Source: Streptomyces mirabilis (GTDB taxonomy: Bacteria; Actinomycetota; Actinomycetes; Streptomycetales; Streptomycetaceae). Taken from it: DNA of 64,000 bases. Position numbers and translations under genes: made by a program. The notes under the pieces were generated by a model. The model did no database searches and was not told the DNA's origin. It saw only the letters and a program-made list of their open reading frames with translations. How positions within the stretch are numbered: position 1 is the stretch's first letter; each line of letters starts with the position of its first letter. The stretch is from assembly GCF_039503195.1 (NCBI RefSeq), contig NZ_JBCJKP010000001.1:7006001-7070000 (forward strand), read 5' to 3'. Shown here piece by piece: positions 44,128 to 52,526 of this stretch.

Positions 44128-44155
44128 GGTGAATTCACCGGGCCTGGTCCAGGTG
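44128..44155. promoter_or_regulatory. Palindromic sequences before the regulator gene
   Basis: GGTGAATTCACC (44128-44139) is a perfect 12-bp palindrome and is followed by CCTGGTCCAGG (44143-44153) and a TCACC/GGTGA pair enclosing the latter. They end about 26 bases before the TTG start, so they overlap the likely promoter and could be an autoregulatory operator or a terminator for the DUF3995 gene. Confidence 0.4.
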
Positions 44156-44180
44156 AGCATTCGGCACTACGGGGGATTAG

Positions 44181-45584
44181 TTGTCTTGGGCAACGTCTGA
44201 CAGTGTGACGGAATTTGTTCAGAATTTGCGAGAGCTTCGTCTGAGGGCTGGGCAGCCTTCCATGCGGCGTCTGCAGCAACTGGGCGGGCAGACCACCGCA
44301 CCCAGTGGTGACGTGGTGGACGCGTTGCCGCGAAGTACGATCTCGACGATCCTGCGGGGCAGTAAACTGCCGCGTGCGGAGTTCGTCTCCGCATTCGTGA
44401 CAGCTTGTCTGGTACACGGAAATCATCCGCCCGACAAGGTGGCAGAGACCACTGAGCGCTGGCTGGCTCGCTGGCGGACGCTCTACGCGGCGGAAGCGGC
44501 GGAGGGCGAGGTGGGGGAGACCACGGACGGCGAGGTGACCGTCGAGCCGTCGAGAACCGTGAACGTGCCACGGCATCTCCCGCTCGACGTAGGGTTCCTG
44601 GTCGGCCGTGAGGCAGAGCTCAAGGCGGCCGACGAGGTGAGCCGACTGCAGGCGCCTGACAACGTCGTCCTCGTTTCGGGCCCGGTCGGCGTCGGGAAGT
44701 CCGCGTTCGCGATCCGGTGGGCGCACCGACTGATCAACGACTTTCCGGACGGCCAGTTGTATGTCGATCTGCGCGGTGCCGACGGCCTGTTGACCACGGA
44801 GAGTGCCCTCGGAGTGCTGCTGGGCGGCCTGGGCCTGCACGAGGACGACTGGCCGGCGGATCCGTGGCGGCGAGTGGAGTGCTACCGGTCGCTGATAGCC
44901 GATCACCGGATGCTCGTCGTCCTCGACAACGCCTGCGACACCGAACAGGTGCGCCCGTTGCTCGCGACCGGTGGGCGCTGCCGGACCATCGTCACCAGCC
45001 GCAACCGGATGTCGGGACTGGTGGCCAGGGAGGGCGCGCGCCGACTGGTCCTCGACGTGCTCAGCGCCGAGTCCGCCTGCACGGTCCTGACCGCCATCAT
45101 CGGTGAGGAGTACGTGCGTGACGCACGGGCCGAGCTCGAGGAACTGGCCGAGCTGTGTGCGTACCTGCCGCTCGTGCTGCGGCTGGCCGCGGTCAAGTTC
45201 GCCGACCGGCCCGGTCAAGGCTTCAAGAACTTTGTCAGCGCGTTGCGTGACAACGACCGGTTGCTCTCGCTGAAACTCGACGACGACCGGGACAGCTCGG
45301 TCCGCGCGGCACTGGAGTCCTCCTACTGGATGCTCGACCTCGACGCGAGGTATTTCTTCCGCACGCTCGCGCTCGCCGAGGATGCGGAGTTCACCCTGGA
45401 AAGCAGTGCGGCGCTCGCCGGGATCTCGGTCGCCGAGGCCGACCGGTTGACCGGGCTGCTGGAGTCGGAACACTTCGTGGCGGGGGTGGGCAGAAGCCGC
45501 TTCACCATGGACCGAGTGCTCCAGGCCTTCGCCCGGACCATGAGGCGCGCGACCTGCGAGAGCCGGACGATGCTGGCGGGGTGA
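44181..45584 (+). CDS. XRE-type HTH / NB-ARC transcriptional regulator (cluster regulator candidate)
   Basis: 467 residues from TTG 44181 (GGGGGATTAG directly upstream). Residues about 10-80 form an XRE-like HTH (FVQNLRELRLRAG ... PRSTISTILRGSKLP). An NB-ARC ATPase follows: Walker A VSGPVGVGKSAFAI, Walker B MLVVLDN, sensor TIVTSRNRM and the winged-helix part LAELCAYLPLVLRLAA. No BTAD or TPR domain, so it is shorter than AfsR/SARP regulators. ATP-dependent oligomeric switches of this kind often control actinomycete antibiotic clusters. Its convergent neighbour ends 17 bases away. Confidence 0.85.
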   Translation: MSWATSDSVTEFVQNLRELRLRAGQPSMRRLQQLGGQTTAPSGDVVDALPRSTISTILRGSKLPRAEFVSAFVTACLVHGNHPPDKVAETTERWLARWRTLYAAEAAEGEVGETTDGEVTVEPSRTVNVPRHLPLDVGFLVGREAELKAADEVSRLQAPDNVVLVSGPVGVGKSAFAIRWAHRLINDFPDGQLYVDLRGADGLLTTESALGVLLGGLGLHEDDWPADPWRRVECYRSLIADHRMLVVLDNACDTEQVRPLLATGGRCRTIVTSRNRMSGLVAREGARRLVLDVLSAESACTVLTAIIGEEYVRDARAELEELAELCAYLPLVLRLAAVKFADRPGQGFKNFVSALRDNDRLLSLKLDDDRDSSVRAALESSYWMLDLDARYFFRTLALAEDAEFTLESSAALAGISVAEADRLTGLLESEHFVAGVGRSRFTMDRVLQAFARTMRRATCESRTMLAG

Positions 45585-45601
45585 GCGGTACGCCCACCTC
45601 C

Positions 45602-46141
45602 TTACTTCCGTGGGTTTCCCGGGCGACGTGGGGCGGGTGGGGCAGCGGTGGTGGATACCGCTGCCCCACCCCCGGCCACGACGGACAACGGGCGTGCCAC
45701 GGCGATCAGCGATCCGACGGTGAGGACGACACGGTCGCCGACGAGGCTCTCGCCGGACATGAACGCGTTGTCGTCCACCAGCCGGTCGATGCGTACACGG
45801 TGCCGGATCACGTCGCCAGGGAAAGCGGAGCCGGTGAACCGGCAGTTCCGGAGCCGGCCGACCATCGGCAGGCCGCCCCCGGCGGCGTCCGGGCCACCGT
45901 GGCTGCCGAGCCAGAGCAGTGCCGCGGACTGTCCGAACGACTCGAGGATCATCGACCGGGGATAGGCGTACCGCTCGGGCGGGAGATCGTCGGCCATGGC
46001 CTGGTAGCACGGTTCGCTGCCCGCGACCGCCTTCGCGGTTTCGATGCTGCGGTCCGCGTTGAACTCCGTGATCCGATCCACCAGCACCATCGGATGACGC
46101 ACCGGGAGGGACGCGAGGATCTGCCCGTATCCGGACCTCAC
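45602..46141 (-). CDS. FabZ/FabA-like hotdog dehydratase
   Basis: 179 residues from GTG 46141, overlapping the upstream gene by GTGA. Hotdog fold with the catalytic His in SLPVRHPMVLVDRI and the partner Glu in RSMILESFGQSAALL, so the full dehydratase dyad is present. A Pro/Ala/Arg tail follows. In highly reducing type II PKS systems such proteins dehydrate 3-hydroxyacyl-ACP to build the polyene. Last gene of the 15-gene operon. Confidence 0.85.
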   Translation of the reverse strand: MRSGYGQILASLPVRHPMVLVDRITEFNADRSIETAKAVAGSEPCYQAMADDLPPERYAYPRSMILESFGQSAALLWLGSHGGPDAAGGGLPMVGRLRNCRFTGSAFPGDVIRHRVRIDRLVDDNAFMSGESLVGDRVVLTVGSLIAVARPLSVVAGGGAAVSTTAAPPAPRRPGNPRK

Positions 46142-46587
46142 GCGATCCCTCCCCGAACGAGCTCGGTGGTCATCTTCGCGACCTGTGTGTCGTCGGCACG
46201 CCGGCAGTCGAGCACGGCCCGCAGGGCCCCCGGCGGCCCCGCCGTGACCTTGATGCGCAGGAGGAGTTCGTCCCCCTCGAGCATGGGCCTGAGCACCCGC
46301 GCCGACCCGAGCGTCCCCAGTTCGAGCCAGTCGCCGTGCGGGCCGCCCCGGCCGAGATGGGCGGCGAGCACGGGGGAGCGGTGCAGTTCGGCGCCGACCG
46401 CCTGCCGGATGCCGTCGAGGAGGAAGATCGCCGGGTAGAGCGTGATCCCCGGAAAGTGACCGGCGAGATAGGGATCGGTCGCCCGGACGGTCTTGGCCGC
46501 CTCGATCAGGAGCGCGTCCGCGTCGGCCCGCGCGGTGATCCGGTCGGTGGCATCGAGCGGCCGGGCGTAGGTCCGTTCCCCTCTCAC
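46138..46587 (-). CDS. FabA/FabZ-like hotdog dehydratase, second subunit
   Basis: 149 residues from GTG 46587. The hotdog motif GHFPGITLYPAIFLLDGIRQ is clear, but the residue aligned with the catalytic Glu is Asp. Immediately coupled (GTGA) to the canonical dehydratase downstream, so the two probably form a heterodimer like the paired dehydratases of other type II polyene PKSs. Confidence 0.82.
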   Translation of the reverse strand: MRGERTYARPLDATDRITARADADALLIEAAKTVRATDPYLAGHFPGITLYPAIFLLDGIRQAVGAELHRSPVLAAHLGRGGPHGDWLELGTLGSARVLRPMLEGDELLLRIKVTAGPPGALRAVLDCRRADDTQVAKMTTELVRGGIA

Positions 46588-46967
46588 AGGAACCACACCC
46601 CGTCGTAGTCCCCCCAGCGATGCGCGAGGTGGGCGGTGTCCAGCCGCGTGATCCCGGGCAGCAGGGCGGCGTCGGCCAGGCCGAAGGCCGCCAGCCCCGG
46701 CTGGTCGACGAAGACGGCCGCCCCCTTGTCCACCAGCGCGCGCACGGACCGTCGCGGGTCCGGCAGGGAGTCCAACACCGTCGGACCCACACGGAGTTCG
46801 GGCAGGGGGCCGGCATCGGCCAACGCGGCGGTGACCGTCGTCCCGCGCAGGATGATATCCATGCCACCGAGTTGGTCGCCGAGCATCTGGACTCCGTAGA
46901 GCGCGTCGAAGAACTGCGCTTCCGCGCTTCCGCGGTAACCGCGGTCGACGATGACCAGATAGGCCAT
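46584..46967 (-). CDS. DsrH/TusB- or DsrF/TusC-like small protein
   Basis: 127 residues, start codon directly abutting the stop of the previous gene (TAG ATG), with GGAGG upstream. The Rossmann-like pattern MAYLVIVDRGYRGSAEAQFF, ... FVDQPGLAAFGLADAALLPG and the ending DYDGVWFL resembles the small DsrE/F/H family. No cysteine at all, as in the non-catalytic subunits of the TusBCD sulfur relay. Function in a PKS operon is unknown. Similarity is weak and judged by eye. Confidence 0.55.
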   Translation of the reverse strand: MAYLVIVDRGYRGSAEAQFFDALYGVQMLGDQLGGMDIILRGTTVTAALADAGPLPELRVGPTVLDSLPDPRRSVRALVDKGAAVFVDQPGLAAFGLADAALLPGITRLDTAHLAHRWGDYDGVWFL

Positions 46968-47381
46968 CTACGCACCTCCGATGTAGACGGTCCGGTGGGC
47001 CGCGGCGATCGTGGCCGCCAGCCGGGCGTCGGAGCGCAGCCGGACCGCGGCGATGTGGTCCCGGGCTCCCCGTTCCGCGCTGCACGCCGTGCAGACGATC
47101 CAGCTGAAACGGCCCTTGTACGCGGTGAGCAGGCCCCGGATCAGTGCGGCGGCCGTCGGCGCCGACTTCGTGGGGTCCCGCAGGTCGGCCGGCTTGACAT
47201 CGCCCAGCGAACTCTGCGTCAGCATCGTGTTGTACCCGCACGCCCAGACCCGGATGGTGTGCTCCTGGTCCAGTACGGCCTGTGCCAGTCGGAGCACGGT
47301 GGTCAGGGTGTCGGTGGTGTGGGGCGGCGCGGTGAGGATGACGAGCACGTCCCAGGTGCGGCGTTCGACGATCGGACTCAT
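46968..47381 (-). CDS. DsrE/TusD-like protein with conserved cysteine
   Basis: 137 residues from ATG 47381. Matches the DsrE pattern: strand WDVLVILTAPPHTTDTL, helix TVLRLAQAVLDQEHTIRVWA, a central WIVCTACSAERGARD (Cys97 and Cys100, where TusD has its sulfur-accepting Cys) and the closing AAHRTVYIGGA. In TusBCD/DsrEFH such a Cys carries persulfide sulfur. Flanked by two Cys-free relatives, so the trio could form one hexameric complex. Role in cinnamoyl or peptide biosynthesis is not known to me. GTG 47393 is an alternative start. Confidence 0.65.
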   Translation of the reverse strand: MSPIVERRTWDVLVILTAPPHTTDTLTTVLRLAQAVLDQEHTIRVWACGYNTMLTQSSLGDVKPADLRDPTKSAPTAAALIRGLLTAYKGRFSWIVCTACSAERGARDHIAAVRLRSDARLAATIAAAHRTVYIGGA

Positions 47382-47383
47382 GG

Positions 47384-47719
47384 TCAGTGCCACACCACCC
47401 GGGTGCCGGACTCCAGGAGCAGCCGGGCCACGTCGGCCGTACCGGCGGACGTCACGCCCGCCTCGAGCGGTGCGGCGCGCAGGGTCCGGTGGTCGAGAGT
47501 GAACTCGTCGATCCAGACCCGCCCACCGGCGTCGAGGAACTCGCGCAGCTCCGCGCTCGCCCCCCGGATGCCGAGTGCGACGGCGTCGGCCGCGAGAAAC
47601 AGGCGCACCCGACCGCCGGTGTGTACCAGCGTGGCGGCGTCGGCCAGAAAGCGTTCCGCGGTGCCGTCGAAGCGGGTTTCGACGAGCAGGTACGACGTGG
47701 CCGCAGGGTCCTGGCTCAC
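47384..47719 (-). CDS. DsrE-like small protein
   Basis: 111 residues from GTG 47719, overlapping the ACP stop by GTGA. DsrE-like pattern: SYLLVETRFDGTAERFLADA, RVRLFLAADAVALGI, ELREFLDAGGRVWIDEF and VARLLLESGTRVVWH. No cysteine. Only 2 bases separate it from the Cys-containing relative, so stoichiometric synthesis of the trio is likely. Confidence 0.6.
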   Translation of the reverse strand: MSQDPAATSYLLVETRFDGTAERFLADAATLVHTGGRVRLFLAADAVALGIRGASAELREFLDAGGRVWIDEFTLDHRTLRAAPLEAGVTSAGTADVARLLLESGTRVVWH

Positions 47720-47973
47720 GTCGCCTTCCGCAGTTTCCGGTTCAGCAGCGCGCAGATGTCCGGCAACGTCCGCACGTCCGCTATCTCATGCGATTCGATC
47801 TTGACTCGATAGTGGCGTTCCAGCGTGACCGCCAGCTCCATGGCCAGGAGTGAGTCGACGCCGAGGTCGCGGATGAAATCGATCTCCTGTGTGATCGACT
47901 CCCCGTCGACCTCCAGCACATCGGCGATCATCTCGCGCAGCTCGTCCACGTCGAAGGTGGCCTCGACACTCAT
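47716..47973 (-). CDS. Acyl carrier protein (second ACP of the PKS operon)
   Basis: 85 residues. Phosphopantetheine Ser near residue 41 in RDLGVDSLLAMELAVTLERH. Acidic, one domain. It lies between the isomerase and the DsrE-like genes, whereas the first ACP heads the operon, so each may serve a different KS or a late tailoring step. Confidence 0.93.
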   Translation of the reverse strand: MSVEATFDVDELREMIADVLEVDGESITQEIDFIRDLGVDSLLAMELAVTLERHYRVKIESHEIADVRTLPDICALLNRKLRKAT

Positions 47974-48014
47974 GGGATTCCCCTCCGTTGTTCGTCTCCG
48001 GGCCGACCGAAAGG

Positions 48015-48731
48015 TCAGCCGCAGCCGCCCGCGTGGCCGGCGTCCCCGCCGGCGCGGATCGTTTCGGGCAGCGGACCGGCCTCGTCCAGCCAGCCGAGTT
48101 CGACCTCCTCGCCCGGCTCCTGGCCCCGGGCCTTCGCGACGTAGGCGCGCAGCCGATCCACGCCGAAGTACTTGTCGTGGCCGTGGATGAAGAACGGGAC
48201 GCCGAACAGACCGTCCTTGTGCGAGCGGATCAGGGTGTCCGCGCCCCGGCGCCGTACGGCCGGATCATCCGAGGCGTCGGCCACCGGGCCCGGGTCCAGG
48301 CCGAGTTCGACCGCGAGTTCGGCGATGGTGGCACGGTCGGTGATGTCCCGGCTCTGCTGCCAGCGGGCACGGTAGGCGAGCGCCACGTACTCCCGGCCCA
48401 GCCCGGCCTCCTCCGCCACCAGATAGCCGAGGTGGGCGACTTCCCAGTTGGGGTCCCGGTCCACCGGCCAGGTGACGGCGAGTCCGCGGGCCTCGGCCAG
48501 CCGGCGCGTGTCCTGGAGGATGTAGAAGTTCTTCGCCCGCGACATCTCCACGATCGACAGCCGGACGCCGTCCGCGTCCAGCAGCTCCTGGGTCTGCTCG
48601 TCCGGTTCCCAGAACGGGATCCACTCGATCGTGTCCGCCACGTCGGGGTAGCGGCTCAGCAGGTCGTGGTAGGCGAACCACGAGTAGGGGCTGCGCAGGG
48701 AGAAGTACCAGCGGGGTGGTTTCCTGGCCAT
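48015..48731 (-). CDS. DsbA-family / 2-hydroxychromene-2-carboxylate isomerase-like protein
   Basis: 238 residues. Thioredoxin-fold HCCA-isomerase pattern: RWYFSLRSPYSWFAYHDLL, IEWIPFWEPD, the central AEEAGLG...ALAYRARWQQSRDI and DGLFGVPFFIHGHDKYFGVD. The Ser of SLRSPYSW replaces the DsbA Cys, as in glutathione-dependent isomerases. Cinnamoyl-lipid clusters (skyllamycin, WS9326A, kitacinnamycin types) contain such an isomerase, thought to set the double-bond geometry needed for ring closure; I infer that role here. Confidence 0.85.
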   Translation of the reverse strand: MARKPPRWYFSLRSPYSWFAYHDLLSRYPDVADTIEWIPFWEPDEQTQELLDADGVRLSIVEMSRAKNFYILQDTRRLAEARGLAVTWPVDRDPNWEVAHLGYLVAEEAGLGREYVALAYRARWQQSRDITDRATIAELAVELGLDPGPVADASDDPAVRRRGADTLIRSHKDGLFGVPFFIHGHDKYFGVDRLRAYVAKARGQEPGEEVELGWLDEAGPLPETIRAGGDAGHAGGCG

Positions 48732-48758
48732 GTCGGGTGGCCTCCTTTCCGGTGGGGT

Positions 48759-49504
48759 TCAGAGCGAGATGCCGCCGTCGATCTCCAGCACCGTCCCGGT
48801 GATGTAGGCCGCGCGGGGGAGACGAGGAACGACACCAGGTCGGCCACCTCCCCGGCCCGACCCATCCGCCGCAGTGCCGTCCGCCCGACGGCGTCCTCGG
48901 TGACCTTCGGACTGAGGACGGCGGTCATGTCGGTGTCGATGTACCCGGGGGCCACGACGTTCGCGCGGATCCCGTAGGGGCCGACCTCCTTGGCCAGCGA
49001 ACGGGTGAAGCCGATGATCCCCGCCTTGGCCGCCGCGTAGTTGGTCTGCCGGGCGTGTCCGTGCACACCGGCGACCGAGGACAGATTGACGATCACCCCG
49101 GACTTGCTCTTCATCATCTCGAAGATCGCGGAACGGCAGACGTTGTACATGCCATCGAGGTTGACGTCGAGGACGCTGTGCCAGTTCTCGTCCGGCATCA
49201 GGGCCAGCGCGCCGTCCTTGGTCACGCCTGCGGAGGTCACGACGGCGTCGATGGGGCCGAGTTCGTCCTCGGTGCCGCGGACCCACGCCCGCACGCCGTC
49301 GGCGTCCGCGACGTCGACGCGGGTGGGGACCGCCCGCCTTCCCAGCCGGGCGACCTCCTTCTCCAGCTCCCGGGCCGAATCCTCGCTGCTGCGGTAGCAG
49401 AACGCGACGTCGTAGCCGTCGTGCGCCAGGCGGTGCACGATCGCACGGCCGATGCCGCGGGACCCGCCGCTCACCAGCGCGACCGGTGACGGTGTCTCAG
49501 ACAT
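48759..49504 (-). pseudogene. 3-oxoacyl-ACP ketoreductase (FabG-like SDR), frameshifted near its C-terminus
   Basis: From ATG 49504: NADPH motif VSGGSRGIGRAIV, SAGVTKDGALALM, catalytic Ser and YxxxK in NLSSVAGVHG...TNYAAAKAG, then VAPGYIDTDM. After SFLVSP the frame breaks: the C-run at 48815-48819 has five instead of six bases, and the expected RAAYITGTVLEIDGGISL continues in the neighbouring frame to the stop at 48759. All catalytic residues are upstream, but the C-terminus closing the substrate pocket is lost unless the base is a sequencing error. As read, the frame runs on to 48656 with an unrelated tail. Role: reduces the beta-keto group in each PKS cycle. Confidence 0.88.
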
Positions 49505-49588
49505 GCGCGCTCCCATATTCCTTCGCAAGTTCGTCAAGAGTCGGCGTGGGGCAGCGGGGTACGGCGGACGGCATCGCTGTCCTGCCCC

Positions 49589-50632
49589 TCATCGCAGCCG
49601 GAACAGCGCGCAGCCGAGCACGTTGTCGCGGTCGGCCGACAGCACCGCCGCGATCCGGCCCCGGGCGGCGGGGTCTCGTTCGGCCGCTGCCAGCACCGAA
49701 GCGATCTGGAACGGGGCGGCCGCGGCACCGGCGTCCCCCCAGACGTCCTCACCGGGCAGTGTCAGCGGGTCGGCCCCGTCGAAGGGGACCGGGGCCTGCC
49801 CGGCCGAGGGGGAGACGGCCCACAGATCCGCTGCCGTTGCCCCGGCCTGTGCCAGCGAGCGGGACAGGCAGCGCGTCAGTGAGGCAGCCAGATCGCCGTC
49901 CCGGAACACCCCCAGCGTGACCCCGAGGACCTCGGCGAGCACCGGCGCGTCGGCGGGTGCCTCGGGTTCGAGCAGCAGCAGTGAGCAGCCCTCGCCGAGC
50001 ACGGCCGGCCGTGCGGGGTCGCCGGAGTGGTACTCCAGCCAAGCCCGTTCGGGCGTGAGTTCCTCCGCACCGCCGCAGAGCACCGAGCGGGCGCGGCCCG
50101 AGGAGAGCAGCCGGAGGGCGTAGCGCAGGGCGAACAGTCCGGCCGCCCGGCCGCCCGCGACGGTCGTGTTGGGGCCCTTGAGGTCGTGCCGGATGGCGCA
50201 CTGCGCGGCCGAGCTGTTCATGATCGCGTTGGGGATCCGCGCCGTGTCGATGTGGTACGGCCGTGCCCGGGTGAGTGTGTCCCGGGTGATCTCCATCATG
50301 CTCCTGGCGCTGCCGGCGGTGGTGCCGAGCACGAGCGCCGCGTGCTCGCCGGTGGCGACCGTGCGATGGCGACCGGCCGAGTCGAGCAGCTCGCCGACCG
50401 CTGCGACGGCCAGCGCCGAGACCCGGTCCATCGACCGGGTGCCCTTGCGCCCGAGCACTTCCTCGGTGACGAAGCCGGGCACCCGGGCGGCCCGGCGCTG
50501 CGGGACCGGCCACGGGTCGGGGCTGAGGCGGGTCACCGCGGGCGTCCCCGCCGCGACTCCGTTCACGAACGCCTCTCGGCCGACGCCGTACGGCGAGATC
50601 GCCGACCAGGCGGAGATGACCGGCGCGGTCAT
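49589..50632 (-). CDS. Ketosynthase-like protein lacking the active-site Cys (CLF-like)
   Basis: 347 residues of thiolase fold, shorter than the usual 400. The Cys position reads AGGRAAG (Arg where KS has Cys), so it cannot form the acyl-enzyme. The fold is otherwise recognisable in ISAWSAISPYGVGREAF, TTAGSARSMMEI and GEGCSLLLLEPE. Likely a partner that shapes chain length for one of the catalytic KSs. ATGA overlap with the upstream double-hotdog gene. Confidence 0.8.
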   Translation of the reverse strand: MTAPVISAWSAISPYGVGREAFVNGVAAGTPAVTRLSPDPWPVPQRRAARVPGFVTEEVLGRKGTRSMDRVSALAVAAVGELLDSAGRHRTVATGEHAALVLGTTAGSARSMMEITRDTLTRARPYHIDTARIPNAIMNSSAAQCAIRHDLKGPNTTVAGGRAAGLFALRYALRLLSSGRARSVLCGGAEELTPERAWLEYHSGDPARPAVLGEGCSLLLLEPEAPADAPVLAEVLGVTLGVFRDGDLAASLTRCLSRSLAQAGATAADLWAVSPSAGQAPVPFDGADPLTLPGEDVWGDAGAAAAPFQIASVLAAAERDPAARGRIAAVLSADRDNVLGCALFRLR

Positions 50633-51639
50633 GCGCCCTCGCCGGGCAGGTTCCGCAGGGCGCTGTCGATCCGCTCGTCCCAGGCGACGACCCTCGCCTG
50701 GTTGCCGTTCTCCACGACACCGTAGCCGTGCGTGATGACACCGGTGGCCACCTGCACCGGTCGGCCGTCACGCACCACGTAGCAGTCCATCCGCGCGGTG
50801 TAGAGCAGGTTCTTGAAGATGTCCTCGACCGTGTAGACGGTGTAGAGATCCTCTTCGAGCAGGGCCTCGCCGAGGATCTCGATCCGCGAGTGGGTCACCG
50901 CGGGGATCCAGTTGCGTTCGGCGAGCTGCGCTCCGATGGAGATGCCGCGGGCGTCGACGAAGCGGTGCTTGGCCTCCTCCATCTGGCGGAGGTAGGACGA
51001 CATGTGCATCCGGCTGAAGAAGTGCACGTACGGGTAGGGGATCCTGAACTTCCAGCCGTAGCCGTTGCGGCCGGCCAGGAGGTGTTCGAGCACCGGGTCC
51101 CGGTCGGTGGAGCCGCCGGACACCAGCTGGTCCGTACCGGCGGCGGGAACCTCTTCGCCGGGCTCCGGGGTGCCGATGACGGCAACGGTGAAGCGGTCGA
51201 GCACGGCGGGGGAGGGCACTCGGCCCGGCAGCCGCCGGTCGTCCTCGTCCCGGCGCAGGACGGCCGACACCGAGGCGGTGACGACCTTCTTCGGCTCCCC
51301 GTCGCGCAGCACGGTGATCGCGATCTTGAACCGGAACACGGTGTCGTGGTGCTCGGTCATCGGCTGCACCTGGAGCGAGGCCTCGTCGTCGACGAACAGC
51401 CCGCCGCGCAGCCGGGCCTCCAGGTCGACGAGGTCGAAGCCGAGCCCATAGCGCTCATAGAGCTCTCCGACCGGCAGCCCGGAGCGCCGGAAGTGCTCGA
51501 TCACCGCCTTCTCGACAAGGTAGTTGACGTGCTTGAAACCGATGTACGTTCCGATGTTCGCGCCCTCGTACCCGGGCGTGAGCGCAACGGTGGTGGTCTC
51601 CGTCAGGACGTTCTTGACCGCGGTCTCGGTGTCAGTCAT
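50629..51639 (-). CDS. Double-hotdog thioesterase/dehydratase-like protein
   Basis: 336 residues with two hotdog-like halves. Segments: GYEGANIGTYIGFKHVNYLV with EKAVIEHFRRSGL; FRFKIAITVLRDG; FSRMHMSSYLRQMEEAKHRF; and THSRIEILGEALLEEDLYTV. The second half resembles the LnmK/FkbM-associated 4HBT group. It could dehydrate or release/transfer the acyl chain from ACP; motif evidence is not enough to choose. Starts 1 base inside the hydrolase stop codon (TGATG). Confidence 0.7.
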   Translation of the reverse strand: MTDTETAVKNVLTETTTVALTPGYEGANIGTYIGFKHVNYLVEKAVIEHFRRSGLPVGELYERYGLGFDLVDLEARLRGGLFVDDEASLQVQPMTEHHDTVFRFKIAITVLRDGEPKKVVTASVSAVLRRDEDDRRLPGRVPSPAVLDRFTVAVIGTPEPGEEVPAAGTDQLVSGGSTDRDPVLEHLLAGRNGYGWKFRIPYPYVHFFSRMHMSSYLRQMEEAKHRFVDARGISIGAQLAERNWIPAVTHSRIEILGEALLEEDLYTVYTVEDIFKNLLYTARMDCYVVRDGRPVQVATGVITHGYGVVENGNQARVVAWDERIDSALRNLPGEGA

Positions 51640-52526
51640 CAGGTGCGCTCCACTAGCGTTGAAAGGGGCCGCATCCGGGCCGTTTCGGGGTGGGCGGTGA
51701 TCCGGCGCAGGAACCCGTCGAGCACGGCCGCGAACCGGGCGGGCCGCTCGGACATCGGGAAGTGCCCGGTCCCCTCGATCGTGTGCAGGGCCGCCGAGGG
51801 CGTCCGCGCGACCAGGGTCTCGGCTTCCGCGGGCACAGCGATGCGGTCCTCGGCGCCGGACACGACCAGCGTGGTGGTCCGCAGCTCCGCCGTGCGCAGC
51901 CACGGTGTACGGAGGTACGTCTCGAGGAACCGCGACCAGCCGTAGGGGCCGATCGTCTCGCACAGCCGTTCCGCCATGGCGCGGTGCAGTTCGGGCTTCG
52001 CCCGCGACCCGGCCGCGACGCGAATGCCCTCCTCCATGGTGCGGACGAACTGCTCGGGCAGTCCCTTCAGGGTGTCCCAGTCGAAGTCCTCGGGCCGGGG
52101 CCGGAAGAAGGGGGACACCAGCACGATTCCCCCGATGCGGTGTTCGGCGGGTGCTGACGGTCCGCAGAGGAGGTCGAGCAGCAGCATGGCGGAGAACGAG
52201 TGCGCCACCACGACATCGGCCGGGCCGGCTGTGGCGGCCATCTGGTCCAGTGTGTCGGAGATCCACGTGGTGGGCTCGGGACGGTGCGCCCAGTCGGAGG
52301 GTCCGGTGCCGCGCCAGGGCAGTGCGGCCGAGTGAAGCCGGGCTCGCCGCAGGACGTCGTGGTGCGGCGCGAGCGCGCACAGCCTGTCCCAGACGGCGCT
52401 GCTGTCCGCCATGCCGTGCAGCAGCAGCACCCGAGGCCCTGCCTCGCCGGCATCGGCGGTCGTGCGTTGCTGGAGCAGGACCGGGGCCACTCGCTCGGCC
52501 CGGTGGGGCGGGTGCGTAGGCATCAT
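51639..52526 (-). CDS. Alpha/beta hydrolase
   Basis: 295 residues. Oxyanion motif LLLHGMADSSAVWDRL, nucleophile elbow VVAHSFSAMLLLDLL (Ser), acid in VSGAEDRIAVPAEAE and catalytic His in EGTGHFPMSERP, so the triad is complete. No lid insertion. In a PKS operon this may be a type II editing thioesterase or a cyclisation helper. Coupled on both sides by ATGA/TGATG overlaps. Confidence 0.85.
   Translation of the reverse strand: MMPTHPPHRAERVAPVLLQQRTTADAGEAGPRVLLLHGMADSSAVWDRLCALAPHHDVLRRARLHSAALPWRGTGPSDWAHRPEPTTWISDTLDQMAATAGPADVVVAHSFSAMLLLDLLCGPSAPAEHRIGGIVLVSPFFRPRPEDFDWDTLKGLPEQFVRTMEEGIRVAAGSRAKPELHRAMAERLCETIGPYGWSRFLETYLRTPWLRTAELRTTTLVVSGAEDRIAVPAEAETLVARTPSAALHTIEGTGHFPMSERPARFAAVLDGFLRRITAHPETARMRPLSTLVERT

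Noticed and set aside
45602..46975. Long minus-strand frame across the dehydratase and DsrE-like genes
   Set aside because: Only the last 179 residues are dehydratase-like; the upstream portion is an out-of-frame reading of two real overlapping genes.
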